DNA of 64,000 bases from Nocardioides sp. GY 10127 (lineage in GTDB: Bacteria; Actinomycetota; Actinomycetes; Propionibacteriales; Nocardioidaceae): NCBI RefSeq assembly GCF_004919085.1, contig NZ_STGL01000001.1:1-64000 (forward strand). Reading direction: 5' to 3'. Shown here in pieces: positions 22,684 to 31,299 of this stretch; positions within the stretch are counted from its first letter, which is position 1, and every line of letters starts with the position of its first letter. A model generated the notes under the pieces. That model made no database searches. It worked only from the letters and a program-made list of their open reading frames with translations, and was not told the origin of the DNA. A program made the translations under genes and the position numbers.

Positions 22684-23778
22684 GTGAGCCAGCTCGCGGA
22701 CGGGGTGACCCTCACCGGGCCCGTCGAGGTCATCGGCACGGGCCTGCTCGGCACCAGCGTCGCGCTGGCGTGCCGACGGGCCGGCCTCGAGGTCCTGCTC
22801 TCCGACGTCTCCGACGCGCACGTGACCGAGGCCGTCGCGCTGGGTGCCGGGCGGCCGCGGCGGCCCGAGGACGCCCCGCAGCTGGTGGTCGTCGCGGTGC
22901 CGCCGTCGGTGCTGGGCGACGTGATCGCCGCCTCGCTGGTCGAGACCGCTGACTGCGGGTCGGTCGTCACCGACGTGGGCTCGGTCAAGGCGGCGCCGCT
23001 GGCCGGCGTCCTGGCCCACGCGCCGACGCACGCCCACCGCTACGTCGGCTCGCACCCCATGGCCGGCTCCGAGCGCTCCGGGCCGAGCGCCGGCAACGCC
23101 TCGCTCTTCGAGGGGAGGCCCTGGGCGCTCACCCCGCACGCGGACGCCGACGTGGCGGCCGTGGAGCTGGTGGAGCAGCTGGTGCGCCTGTGCGGCGCCG
23201 TGCCGGCGTGGCAGACCCCCGCGGAGCACGACCGCGCCGTGGCGCGCATCAGCCACGTGCCGCACCTGATGTCGGCGCTGGTGGCCGGGCGGCTGGCCGG
23301 CGCGCCCGAGAACCACCTGGCGCTGGCCGGGCAGGGCGTGCGGGACGTGACCCGGGTGGCGGCTGGCGACCCGAACCTCTACGGCCAGATCGTCGGCGGC
23401 AACGCCGCGGCGGTGGTCGAGCTCCTGGGCGAGCTCCGTGGCGAGCTGGACCGGCTCATCGAGGCCGTCGGCTCGGGCGACCGCGACGTCCTGGGCCAGA
23501 TCCTCGCCCGCGGCGTCGACGGGACGCGGGCCATCCCGGGCAAGCACGGCGGTCCGGCGGCCCCCACGGCCTCGGTCTGGGTCACGGTCACCGACCGGGC
23601 CGGCGAGCTCGCGCGGCTGCTGGCCGACGCGGTCGCCAGCGAGGTCAGCGTGGAGGACATCCGCATCGACCACGACACCTCGCGGGAGGCCGGTCTCGTC
23701 GAGCTCGTCGTCGCGCAGGGCCGCGGCGAGCACCTCACCACCTCTCTGGAGTCGAGGGGCTGGACCGTCCAGCGGTAG
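22684..23778 (+). CDS. tyrA: Prephenate dehydrogenase with C-terminal ACT-like domain
   Basis: 364 residues from GTG 22684, preceded by GGGGGAGA. The Rossmann NAD(P) motif is VIGTGLLGTSVALACRRAGL, followed by VVAVPPSVLGDVI and the catalytic-region VGSHPMAGSERSG. The AAHHSPHD-like helix region is HDRAVARISHVPHLMSALVAG. The last ~75 residues (SVWVTVTDRAGELARLLAD ... DIRIDHDTS) form an ACT domain, suggesting feedback control by tyrosine. It converts prephenate to 4-hydroxyphenylpyruvate in tyrosine synthesis. Confidence 0.93.
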   Translation: MSQLADGVTLTGPVEVIGTGLLGTSVALACRRAGLEVLLSDVSDAHVTEAVALGAGRPRRPEDAPQLVVVAVPPSVLGDVIAASLVETADCGSVVTDVGSVKAAPLAGVLAHAPTHAHRYVGSHPMAGSERSGPSAGNASLFEGRPWALTPHADADVAAVELVEQLVRLCGAVPAWQTPAEHDRAVARISHVPHLMSALVAGRLAGAPENHLALAGQGVRDVTRVAAGDPNLYGQIVGGNAAAVVELLGELRGELDRLIEAVGSGDRDVLGQILARGVDGTRAIPGKHGGPAAPTASVWVTVTDRAGELARLLADAVASEVSVEDIRIDHDTSREAGLVELVVAQGRGEHLTTSLESRGWTVQR

Positions 23779-23789
23779 GCTGCCGCTCC

Positions 23790-24524
23790 GTGAGCAGCGC
23801 CGACGACCCCCAGACGCAGCCGCGGACGACCAGCGAGGGCTCGACGCCCTTCGTCGTCGCGGTCGACGGCACCTCCGGCTCCGGCAAGTCCAGCACCTGC
23901 CGCGCGGTGGCCCAGCGCCTCGGCCTGGCCTACCTGGACACCGGCGCCCAGTACCGGGCGATGACCTGGTGGATGCTCGAGCAGGGCGTCGACGTCCACG
24001 ACCCCGCCGCCGTGGCGGCCCGCAGCGGCGAGCCCGACCTGGTCTCCGGCACCGACCCCTCCGCCCCCACCATCACCGTGGACGGCACCGACGTGTCCGC
24101 GCCGATCCGCGGCGACGCCGTCAACGGCGCGGTGAGCCCCGTGGCGACGGTGCCCGAGGTCCGCGCCCGGCTCGTGGACCTGCAGCGCGCGACCATCGCC
24201 GCCGCGACGTCCGGCATCGTCGTGGAGGGCCGCGACATCGGCTCCACCGTGGCGCCCGACGCCCCCGTGAAGCTGTACCTCACCGCGGACCCCGCGGCCC
24301 GCGCCCGTCGCCGGGCGCTGGAGGAGGGCGGCACGGACGTCGCCGCGACCGAGGCCAGCCTGCGCAGCCGCGACGCGATCGACTCCGGGCGGGCCACCTC
24401 CCCGCTCACGATCACCGACGGTGCCGTGCGCATCGACTCCACCGACCTCACCCTCGAGCAGGTCGTCGACCTGGTCACCGGGCTGGTGGAGGAGGCGCGC
24501 CTCGGCGCAGGGGCGCGCACGTGA
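23790..24524 (+). CDS. cmk: (d)CMP kinase
   Basis: 244 residues from GTG 23790, 11 bp after tyrA. P-loop VDGTSGSGKSSTCRAVAQRL, the substrate loop YLDTGAQYRAMTWW and the RGDAVNGAVSPVATVPEVR region plus EGRDIGSTVAPDAPVKLYL are all canonical. The RSRDAIDSGRATSPL lid arginines are present. It phosphorylates CMP and dCMP. A ~15-residue leader before the conserved core is slightly long. It overlaps the acyltransferase gene by 4 bp. Confidence 0.95.
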   Translation: MSSADDPQTQPRTTSEGSTPFVVAVDGTSGSGKSSTCRAVAQRLGLAYLDTGAQYRAMTWWMLEQGVDVHDPAAVAARSGEPDLVSGTDPSAPTITVDGTDVSAPIRGDAVNGAVSPVATVPEVRARLVDLQRATIAAATSGIVVEGRDIGSTVAPDAPVKLYLTADPAARARRRALEEGGTDVAATEASLRSRDAIDSGRATSPLTITDGAVRIDSTDLTLEQVVDLVTGLVEEARLGAGART

Positions 24525-25336
24525 CGTTCCTGACCGGCGTCCGCGGGTCGGGCGGCAGCCGACGCCGGGCTCGCACCCGGGCCGAGGTGCACGCGCGGGC
24601 CCCGCGCACGGACAGCACCCGCCACCCGGCCCGGTACCTCCTGCACCCGCTGCGGCCGATCTCCCGCTGGATCATCCGCCGACGCTGGGACGTCCGCGTC
24701 CACGGCGCCCACCGGATGCCGTCGGGGCCCGTGCTGCTGGCGGCGAACCACGCCGGGGTGGCCGACGGGCCGCTGCTGGCGATCTTCGCGCCGCGCCCGG
24801 TGCACGCGCTGACCAAGGCGGAGATGTTCGGCGGCGCCCTCGGGCGCTTCCTCCTCTCCTCGGGCCAGGTGCCGGTGGAGCGCTTCGGCGCGGACGTCGC
24901 GGCGGTGCGCACCTGCGTGCGTGTCCTGCGTGACGGCGGCGTCGTCGGGATCTTCCCGGAGGGCCGGCGCGGCGACGGCGAGCTCCAGCGGTGCCACGGC
25001 GGCGTCGCCTACCTCGCCCTGGTGACCGGCGCGGACGTCGTCCCCGTGACCTTCTTCGGCACCCGCGAGCCGGGTGGCCGCAGCGGCTCGCTGCCCCCGT
25101 GGGGGCGGCGCATCGACATCGTGGTCGGCGAACCGACCAGGCTGGAGCAACAGGACTGGCCCCGCACCCAGGAACACGTGCACGATGCCACGGTGTTGCT
25201 CCACCGCCACCTGCGCGAGCAGCTGGCCGCAGCGAAGGCCGAGACCGGCCGTCGCCTCCCCGGGCCGCTCCCGGCCGGGGACCTCGAACCGGACACCGCG
25301 ACCGTCACCACGGTCCGCGACCTAGGAGAAGCATGA
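24521..25336 (+). CDS. 1-acyl-sn-glycerol-3-phosphate acyltransferase-like (PlsC family)
   Basis: 271 residues from GTG 24521. The acyltransferase motif I HX4D is [10 protein letters not shown], motif II region [17 protein letters not shown], motif [14 protein letters not shown] and motif [17 protein letters not shown] basic N-terminus ([16 protein letters not shown]) may contact the membrane; no strong transmembrane helix is apparent. It is placed between cmk and der, a common actinobacterial arrangement. It overlaps der by 4 bp (ATGA). A role in phosphatidic acid synthesis is likely from the family. Confidence 0.9.
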   Translation: MTFLTGVRGSGGSRRRARTRAEVHARAPRTDSTRHPARYLLHPLRPISRWIIRRRWDVRVHGAHRMPSGPVLLAANHAGVADGPLLAIFAPRPVHALTKAEMFGGALGRFLLSSGQVPVERFGADVAAVRTCVRVLRDGGVVGIFPEGRRGDGELQRCHGGVAYLALVTGADVVPVTFFGTREPGGRSGSLPPWGRRIDIVVGEPTRLEQQDWPRTQEHVHDATVLLHRHLREQLAAAKAETGRRLPGPLPAGDLEPDTATVTTVRDLGEA

Positions 25337-26715
25337 CCGAGCACGCCGACGCCACCCCCGAGGCCGGTGGCCCCGCCGGGGCCGACGCCGCCGGCCCGAC
25401 CCCCGTCCTGGCCGTCGTGGGCCGCCCGAACGTGGGCAAGTCCACCCTGGTCAACCGCATCATCGGGCGCCGCGAGGCGGTCGTGCAGGACATCCCGGGC
25501 GTGACCCGGGACCGGATCAGCTACGACGCCGACTGGAACGGCCGCGCCTTCACCGTGGTCGACACCGGCGGCTGGGATCCCGACGCCCGCGGCCTCGCCG
25601 AGCGGATCGCCGCGCAGGCCGAGATCGCCGTCGGTCTGGCCGACGCGGTGCTGTTCGTCGTCGACGCCACCGTCGGCATCACCGACGCCGACGAGGCGGT
25701 CGTCAAGATCCTGCGCCGCTCCGGCAAGCCCGTCGTGCTCGCCGCCAACAAGGTCGATGACCAGCGCACCGAGGCCGAGGCCTACGGGCTGTGGAACCTC
25801 GGGCTCGGCGAGCCCTGGCCGGTCTCCGCGCTGCACGGCCGCGGTTCGGGCGACATGCTGGACGCCGTCCTGGCGGCCCTGCCCGAGCCGCCGCCGGTGG
25901 CCGAGGGCAGCGAGGTGGGCGGACCGCGCCGCATCGCGCTCGTCGGCAAGCCCAACGTCGGCAAGTCCTCGCTGCTCAACAAGCTGGCGGGGGAGGAGCG
26001 CTCGGTCGTCGACAACGTCGCCGGCACGACCGTCGACCCCGTCGACGAGCTCGTCGAGCTGGCCGGCCGCACCTGGCGCTTCGTGGACACCGCCGGCATC
26101 CGCAAGCGGGTCAAGGAGGCTTCGGGGCACGAGTACTACGCCTCGCTGCGCACCTCGGCGGCCATCGACCGCGCCGAGGTCTGCGTGCTGCTGCTCGACG
26201 CCGAGCAGTCGATCTCCGAGCAGGACGTCCGCATCCTCCAGACCGTGCGCGAGTCCGGCCGCGCGCTGGTGATCGCGTTCAACAAGTGGGACCTCGTCGA
26301 CGAGGAGCGCCGCTACTACCTCGAGCGCGAGATCGAGCGGGACCTCGTGCAGGTCCAGTGGGCGCCGCGGATCAACATCACCGCCCGCACCGGCTGGCAC
26401 GTGGACCGCCTGGTCCCCGCGCTCGACAAGGCCATCGAGGGCTGGGAGACCCGCGTCGGGACCGGCGCGCTCAACACCTTCCTCGGCCGCCTCGTGGCCG
26501 AGCACCCGCACCCCGTGCGCGGCGGCAAGCAGCCGAAGATCCTGTTCGGCACCCAGGCCACCACGGCCCCGCCGACCTTCATCCTGTTCACCTCCGGCAA
26601 GCTCGACGACTCCTACGAGCGCTACATCGAGCGCCGCCTGCGCGAGGAGTTCGGCTTCGCCGGGACGCCGATCATCCTGCAGCAGCGGGTGCGCGAGAAG
26701 AGGAAGCGCTCATGA
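25333..26715 (+). CDS. der: Ribosome biogenesis GTPase Der (EngA)
   Basis: 460 residues from ATG 25333 (AGGAGAA upstream). Two tandem G domains: first [16 protein letters not shown] with DTGGW and ANKVD, second [16 protein letters not shown] with DTAGIRKR and NKWDLVD. The C-terminal KH-like domain ([37 protein letters not shown]) ends in a basic tail typical of Der. It acts in 50S subunit maturation. A ~25-residue acidic/Ala-rich N-terminal extension precedes the first G1 motif. Confidence 0.97.
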   Translation: MTEHADATPEAGGPAGADAAGPTPVLAVVGRPNVGKSTLVNRIIGRREAVVQDIPGVTRDRISYDADWNGRAFTVVDTGGWDPDARGLAERIAAQAEIAVGLADAVLFVVDATVGITDADEAVVKILRRSGKPVVLAANKVDDQRTEAEAYGLWNLGLGEPWPVSALHGRGSGDMLDAVLAALPEPPPVAEGSEVGGPRRIALVGKPNVGKSSLLNKLAGEERSVVDNVAGTTVDPVDELVELAGRTWRFVDTAGIRKRVKEASGHEYYASLRTSAAIDRAEVCVLLLDAEQSISEQDVRILQTVRESGRALVIAFNKWDLVDEERRYYLEREIERDLVQVQWAPRINITARTGWHVDRLVPALDKAIEGWETRVGTGALNTFLGRLVAEHPHPVRGGKQPKILFGTQATTAPPTFILFTSGKLDDSYERYIERRLREEFGFAGTPIILQQRVREKRKRS

Positions 26716-27356
26716 GCACGCCGACCACCCAGCCGCGCGACCCGCGCGGCACGGCCCCGGCCACCCACTGGGACGGTGTGTACGCCGAGCGCGGGCCCCG
26801 CGACGTGTCGTGGTACGAGGAGAACCCCGAGGTCTCGACGCGGCTCGTGCTGCGCGACGGCGTCCCGGCCTCGGTCATCGACGTGGGCGCCGGCGCCTCG
26901 ACGCTGCCGGACAGCCTGCTGGACGCCGGGGTCGGCCACGTGACGATCCTCGACCTCAGCCTCCGGGCGCTGTCGCTGACCGCCGCCCGGCTGGACGAGC
27001 GGTCGACCGCGCTGACGACCATCGCGGCCGACGTCCTGACCTACGGGTTCGAGGACGTCTACGACGTGTGGCACGACCGAGCGGTGTTCCACTTCCTCAC
27101 CTCCGCCGAGCAGCAGGGCGCCTACGTGGCGGCGGCCGCCGGCGCGGTGCGGTCGGGCGGGACGCTGGTGCTCGGTGCCTTCGCGCCCGACGGCCCGGAG
27201 TCGTGCTCCGGGCTGCCGGTGGTGCGTTGGTCGGCCGAGGGGCTGGCCGAGGCGTTCGGCAGCGACTTCACCCTGGAGCACACCGAGCGGGCCGAGCACC
27301 ACACGCCGTGGGACGCCGTGCAGCCGTTCACCTGGGTGGTGCTGCGGCGCCGCTGA
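26712..27356 (+). CDS. Class I SAM-dependent methyltransferase
   Basis: 214 residues, ATG overlapping the der stop by 4 bp. The start shows the subfamily signature [20 protein letters not shown], motif I is [19 protein letters not shown], the acidic residue after strand 2 is in [10 protein letters not shown] and motif IV-like [12 protein letters not shown] follows. Family members of this type are widespread and mostly uncharacterised; target could be a small molecule or thiol. Coupling to der need not reflect function. Confidence 0.82.
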   Translation: MSTPTTQPRDPRGTAPATHWDGVYAERGPRDVSWYEENPEVSTRLVLRDGVPASVIDVGAGASTLPDSLLDAGVGHVTILDLSLRALSLTAARLDERSTALTTIAADVLTYGFEDVYDVWHDRAVFHFLTSAEQQGAYVAAAAGAVRSGGTLVLGAFAPDGPESCSGLPVVRWSAEGLAEAFGSDFTLEHTERAEHHTPWDAVQPFTWVVLRRR

Positions 27357-27432
27357 CCGGCTGCTGCTGTTCACTGGCTGCTCTTTTCCGGCGGCTCTTC
27401 TCCCGGGCGGCTCCCGCGCCTAGCCTGCGGGG

Positions 27433-28407
27433 ATGGCGTGGGTGGCGGGGCGGGTGACAGGGCTGGTGACGGGGCGGGCGTGGCGCGCGTCCTGCGCGCT
27501 GGGCCTGGTGGTGCCGGTGCTCGTGCTGCCGATGCTGGTGCTGCCGCTCGCCGCGCCGGTCGATGCAGGACCGGTGGCCGGGTGCCGGGTGTTCCCGGCG
27601 TCCAGCTGGTGGCACGCGTCCGTGCGACGCCTGCCGGTGCACGCGCGCTCACGGGCGTGGCTGCGCACCATCGGGACCTCCGGCGAGCTGCACCCGGACT
27701 TCGGGCGCAACGCCGGGGGAGTGGACTACGGCATCCCCGTGACCGTCGTGTCGCGCCGGCACCCTCGGGTGCGGGTGCGGTTCACGTACGCCGGTGAGAG
27801 CGACCGGGTGCGCTACCCGCTCGGGCGGGACACCATGATCGAGGGCGGGCGCGGCTCGAGGGGGGACCGGCACGCGATCGTCGTCGACCGGTCCGCGTGC
27901 CGGCTGTACGAGACGTGGGCGACGCGGAAGGTGCACGGGCGGTGGAGGGCCGGCTCGGGGGCGGTGTGGTCGCTGCGGTCGAACGCCCTGCGGCCGGACG
28001 GGTGGACCTCCGCGGACGCCGCGGGGCTGCCGATGCTGCCCGGGCTGCTGCGGTGGCGGGAGGTGCGGGCGAACCGCCTCGACCACGCCCTGCGGTTCAC
28101 CGCGCCCGTCACTCGGCGGGCGCACCTGTGGCCGGCGCGCCACGACGCGGGCTCGACCCTTTCGCGCTCCGCGCCGCCGATGGGTGCCCGGTTCAGGCTC
28201 CGTTCCTCCTACGACGCCTCGGACCTGGGTCTGTACGCCCGCCGCGTGGTGCGGGCGATGAAGACGTACGGGCTGGTCCTCGCTGACAACGGCTCGGCCT
28301 GGTACGTCCAGGGCGAGCGGAACCCGCACTGGCCGGCGCGCCTCGTCGCCGACCTGAAGACGATCCCGGCCTCGGCGTTCGTCGGGGTCGACACGTCCTC
28401 GCTCTAG
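27433..28407 (+). CDS. secreted protein of unknown function
   Basis: 324 residues from ATG 27433. It has a basic N-region then a strong hydrophobic segment (LGLVVPVLVLPMLVLPLAAP) and AxA-like VDAGPVAG, so a Sec signal peptide ending around residue 45 is likely. The mature part has segments FPASSWWHASVRRLPVH, DYGIPVTVV, HAIVVDRSACRLYETW and GLVLADNGSAWYV, consistent with a beta-rich secreted fold. I do not recognise the family. Alone on its strand, 76 bp after the methyltransferase. Confidence 0.7.
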   Translation: MAWVAGRVTGLVTGRAWRASCALGLVVPVLVLPMLVLPLAAPVDAGPVAGCRVFPASSWWHASVRRLPVHARSRAWLRTIGTSGELHPDFGRNAGGVDYGIPVTVVSRRHPRVRVRFTYAGESDRVRYPLGRDTMIEGGRGSRGDRHAIVVDRSACRLYETWATRKVHGRWRAGSGAVWSLRSNALRPDGWTSADAAGLPMLPGLLRWREVRANRLDHALRFTAPVTRRAHLWPARHDAGSTLSRSAPPMGARFRLRSSYDASDLGLYARRVVRAMKTYGLVLADNGSAWYVQGERNPHWPARLVADLKTIPASAFVGVDTSSL

Positions 28408-28436
28408 GTCGATCCTGACTCCATGGAGACCGCGTC

Positions 28437-28667
28437 ATGAGCTGGGACGACTTCCTGCCCCGTCCGTACGAGCCCGACCCCGGCCCCGGCCCGTACCGGC
28501 TCGCGCCGACCGGCCTGCGGCTCTACCTCGACTGCCCGCGGTGCATGGAGGCCGAGGCGCGGCAGCACTTCCACCTGCCGCCGCACGTGGCCCAGCGTGA
28601 GTGCCCCCGCGGCGCGCCCGACCACTGTGACTGCGAGACGTGCTGGGGCGTGACGGACTACCGGTGA
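28437..28667 (+). CDS. small cysteine-containing hypothetical protein
   Basis: 76 residues from ATG 28437 with GGAGAC at suitable spacing. Cysteines occur as DCPRCMEAEA and then C..C-x-C..C in the tail (RECPRGAPDHCDCETCWG), suggesting a possible metal-binding site. The rest is Pro/Arg-rich (RPYEPDPGPGPYRLAPTGLRL). No family recognised. Codon use (GC at third positions) is like the neighbours, which supports it being real. Confidence 0.55.
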   Translation: MSWDDFLPRPYEPDPGPGPYRLAPTGLRLYLDCPRCMEAEARQHFHLPPHVAQRECPRGAPDHCDCETCWGVTDYR

Positions 28668-28733
28668 GCCGGCTGCTGCTCTTGCTGGTTGTGCCGTTGT
28701 CCGCGAGGTGGCTGGGCGTCGGGGCCGGTGCTG

Positions 28734-28767
28734 GCGTTCGGTCCTCGTGGCCACGAGGACCGAACGC
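28734..28767. repeat. 34-bp perfect palindrome (repeat family B, copy 1)
   Basis: GCGTTCGGTCCTCGTGG is followed at once by its exact reverse complement. The core TTCGGTCCTCG ... CGAGGACCGAA recurs twice near 56331-56455, and a half copy (CGTTCGGTCCTC) lies near 28811. It sits in the 267-bp gap between the small Cys protein and tRNA-Pro, which otherwise holds nothing I can name. Confidence 0.85.
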
Positions 28768-28934
28768 GCGGAAGGGGCTCGGCTCAGGCGGGCGAAGGGC
28801 TGGGGAGGACCCGTTCGGTCCTCCTGGGTGACGGTGCCGCGTGCAACCGGGCAGATGGGGGTGGCGATTCCGGCCCGCGAGTCGGTCTGTTGTAGTGTTC
28901 CCACCGCTGGTCGCCGCGATCCGGGGATCAGCTT

Positions 28935-29059
<125 letters not shown>

Positions 29060-29078
29060 TGTTGTCTCCGCCAGCCAT

Positions 29079-29136
29079 CGGCTGCAGTAGCGGCTGCAGT
29101 AGCGGCTGCAGTAGAGCGCGTGGTCGGCTGCAACGT
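29079..29136. repeat. tandem 12-mers, candidate integrase arm-type sites (left arm)
   Basis: CGGCTGCAGTAG occurs three times head to tail (29079-29114), and a related CGGCTGCAACGT follows at 29125-29136. The last 12-mer recurs exactly at 54308-54319 near attR. Short repeats flanking the core on both sides fit arm-type binding sites of tyrosine integrases or excisionase sites. The function is inferred. Confidence 0.6.
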
Positions 29137-29155
29137 GGCTCGACAACGGAGCTGA

Positions 29156-29632
29156 TCAGACATCGATCGATGCCAGGTGGACGACGTTGATTGCCTTTCG
29201 ACTGCGGATCATCCGCCCAGTCGCAAGCGAAACGTAACCGTAGGCGTCGTGTGCACCGTGCTCGGCCAGCGTCCTGGCGAAGGGAACGGGCTCTAGGAGC
29301 CAGGTGACGTTCTCTGCGTCTTGGACTCGGTGCGCTCCTCGCGGACCCTGCAGCTGGGCGGACGCCGGCTGAAACCCGGGGATCTTTCGCCATTCGCCCT
29401 CGTGTCGAAAGACCAACCCGTACGAGGTGATGGTCACTGGGAGTCGCCCCACGTTGCTCGCGTCGAGGCCGAGCACCCAGTGACCCTCGCGGTCGGGGTA
29501 GATCGGGAGCGAGTTCGAGAGGGTGACCCTGAGGCGAGGCCCAGCCAGGGCGTGGGTCCAGATCTGGGTCACCAAGGCGGCAATCCCTGTCACGGCACCA
29601 ACGAGTGCAACTGCAACGGACCATATCTCCAT
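29156..29632 (-). CDS. membrane-anchored hypothetical protein of the element
   Basis: 158 residues from ATG 29632. One N-terminal hydrophobic helix (VAVALVGAVTGIAALVTQIW) is followed by a beta-rich domain (RLRVTLSNSLPIYPDREGHW, LGLDASNVGRLPVTITSYGL) that resembles small immunoglobulin-like or C2-like extracytosolic/cytosolic domains seen in unassigned actinobacterial proteins. It lies between attL and the integrase, a typical place for cargo. No known family is recognised. Confidence 0.65.
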   Translation of the reverse strand: MEIWSVAVALVGAVTGIAALVTQIWTHALAGPRLRVTLSNSLPIYPDREGHWVLGLDASNVGRLPVTITSYGLVFRHEGEWRKIPGFQPASAQLQGPRGAHRVQDAENVTWLLEPVPFARTLAEHGAHDAYGYVSLATGRMIRSRKAINVVHLASIDV

Positions 29633-29701
29633 GTCGCGAAAGTACGGCCGGGCGCCGACAGTCGCCGCGAGAGCATCAACAACATTGGTTCCTTGGCACC
29701 C

Positions 29702-30850
29702 TCACATGGTGTCGCCGGACGCCCCTAGAGCCTCGCCCAGGCCGTCGATAGCTGTCCGTCGGTCCGCGTGGGTGACATGACCGTAGGTGTTCATGGTCAT
29801 CTCGAGGCTGGAGTGGCCGAGGATCTCCATGACGGTGCGCGGGGGGACGCCGGCTCCGAGCAGGAGGGATGCGCACCCGTGCCGGAAGTCGTGGAGACGC
29901 ACGACCCGGACGCCGGCACGTCGGCAGCAGGCCTGGACGATCCTGGTGGTGTTGCGGGGGTCGAACGGCGTCCCGAAACCGGTGGTGAGCACATGTCCGG
30001 TCTTCTGCCAGTCGGCGCCGTGCAGCTTCTTGAGCTCGGCCTGGCGCTCGCGCTGCTCCGTGAGTGCCTCGACGACGAGGGCGGGGAGCGGGATGGTGCG
30101 CTGGGACCGTGCGGTCTTGGTTGGCAGGGTGACGAGTTCGCCGTCGATGCGGTGCAGGCCGCGCCGGATCTCGAGCGAGCAGCCGGGAAGGTCGACGTCG
30201 GCCCACGTAAGGCCGAGGGCTTCGCTGCGTCGTAGTCCGAGCGTGGTGAAGAGGACGAGCATCGGGTAGTACGGGTCTTCCCGGTGGAAGGCCAGGAGCC
30301 GCCGGACCTCGTCAAGATCGAGCGGACGGATCTCTTTCTTGGCGGGCTGAGTGACCTTCACGAGCTTGGCCGGATTGCGCTCGATGATCTCTTCCCGGAC
30401 GGCGTCCTCGAGGGCAGCCCGCAGGGTGGCATGGACATAGGTGATGGTCCGCGCGCCGGTCTCCTTCTTCCGCAGTGCGTCGTAGAAGGAGCGGATCTGG
30501 CGTGGGTTCAGCTGCTCGAGTCGGGTCTTCCCGAGTCCTGGAATCAGGTAGGTGGTGACCATGTGCCGGTAGGTGCTGAGCGTGGTGGGTCGGACTCGAT
30601 GGACGACGATCTGGTCGAGCCACTCGTTGAGGAACCTGGCGACGTTCAGATCGGCCGGGGTCTGGCGCTTGCCCTGACGCTCGGCCTTGATGAGCGCATC
30701 CAGCATGCCCTGTGCCTCCCGCTTAGTGCGAGCGCTGACGGTCTTGCGCTTGCGAACGCCGTTGGTGTCGGTGACGTACGTCTGTCCCTGCCACGTGCCG
30801 TTGGGCCGCTTGTAGATCGCCCCCTCTCCGTTGGCGGCTTGCCGGGTCAC
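29702..30850 (-). CDS. int: Phage/ICE-type tyrosine integrase
   Basis: 382 residues from GTG 30850. N-terminal arm-binding AP2-like domain (GEGAIYKRPNGTWQGQTYV), core-binding domain (FLNEWLDQIVVHRVRPTTLS) and catalytic domain with R207 or R208 (LGLRRSEALGL), K245, H320-x-x-R323 (HDFRHGCASLL), H346 (LGHSSLEM) and nucleophile Y356. It should recombine attP with the tRNA-Pro 3' end. It overlaps the excisionase gene by 4 bp and points at attL, the usual AICE order. Complete and apparently intact. Confidence 0.95.
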   Translation of the reverse strand: MTRQAANGEGAIYKRPNGTWQGQTYVTDTNGVRKRKTVSARTKREAQGMLDALIKAERQGKRQTPADLNVARFLNEWLDQIVVHRVRPTTLSTYRHMVTTYLIPGLGKTRLEQLNPRQIRSFYDALRKKETGARTITYVHATLRAALEDAVREEIIERNPAKLVKVTQPAKKEIRPLDLDEVRRLLAFHREDPYYPMLVLFTTLGLRRSEALGLTWADVDLPGCSLEIRRGLHRIDGELVTLPTKTARSQRTIPLPALVVEALTEQRERQAELKKLHGADWQKTGHVLTTGFGTPFDPRNTTRIVQACCRRAGVRVVRLHDFRHGCASLLLGAGVPPRTVMEILGHSSLEMTMNTYGHVTHADRRTAIDGLGEALGASGDTM

Positions 30851-31131
30851 TGGAAAGCGTCCTGGTCCATGGCAGCGACGTAGTCGGCGAGGGCGCGGGC
30901 GGAGATGCGGCGGCAGCGGCCGACCTTCATGGAGCGGAGCTCGCCGGAGTTCATGAGGTTGTAGACCATGGGCCGGCCGACGTGGAGGAGCTTGGCGACG
31001 TCCTCGGGGGTGAAGAGCATCGGGGGCATGTCGTCGGCGGTGAGAAGCCAGACGTTGGGCTTGATGGTGACGGTGCCGTCGACGTCGTCCACGGCCTGGC
31101 GGGCGGTGTCGAGGTTGAAGAGGTAGTCCAT
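30847..31131 (-). CDS. xis: Excisionase / MerR-like helix-turn-helix protein
   Basis: 94 residues from ATG 31131, with GGGAG upstream. The C-terminal half is the excisionase-type winged helix: MLFTPEDVAKLLHVGRPMVY then SGELRSMKVGRCRRISARAL and DYVAAM. The N-terminal ~35 residues are a less conserved leader. Translational coupling to int (4-bp overlap) matches pSAM2-like xis-int operons. It would direct integrase to excision. Confidence 0.88.
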   Translation of the reverse strand: MDYLFNLDTARQAVDDVDGTVTIKPNVWLLTADDMPPMLFTPEDVAKLLHVGRPMVYNLMNSGELRSMKVGRCRRISARALADYVAAMDQDAFQ

Positions 31132-31207
31132 GAGGGCTCCCGAGAATGGGTGGCGGAGGGGTGCCCGGTGATGGGGGCGTCCTCCTGACGTGGGGATGGT
31201 CTGCGGA

Positions 31208-31278
31208 CCCGGAGATCCGTCAAGGGCACTTCGTGCCACTACGTGGTTCGCTTCGCTCTCCCTTGACCGACCTCCGGG
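31208..31278. promoter_or_regulatory. long imperfect inverted repeat between rep and xis
   Basis: CCCGGAGATCCGTCAAGGG pairs with CCCTTGACCGACCTCCGGG (17 of 19 bases) across a 33-base loop that itself has a GCACTTCG/CGAAGC-like hairpin. It lies 20 bp after the rep stop codon. It could be the rep terminator, a regulator site for xis-int, or part of a rolling-circle origin; sequence alone does not decide. Confidence 0.5.
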
Positions 31279-31299
31279 TCCCCAGAGATCGGCGGGTTG

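Noticed and set aside
27328..27710. Reverse-strand frames opposite the secreted protein start
   Set aside because: The signal-peptide-bearing plus-strand gene explains the region; the reverse frames are His/Arg-rich.
29079..29114. Possible CRISPR-like array
   Set aside because: Direct 12-bp tandem copies without spacers; better explained as protein-binding sites.
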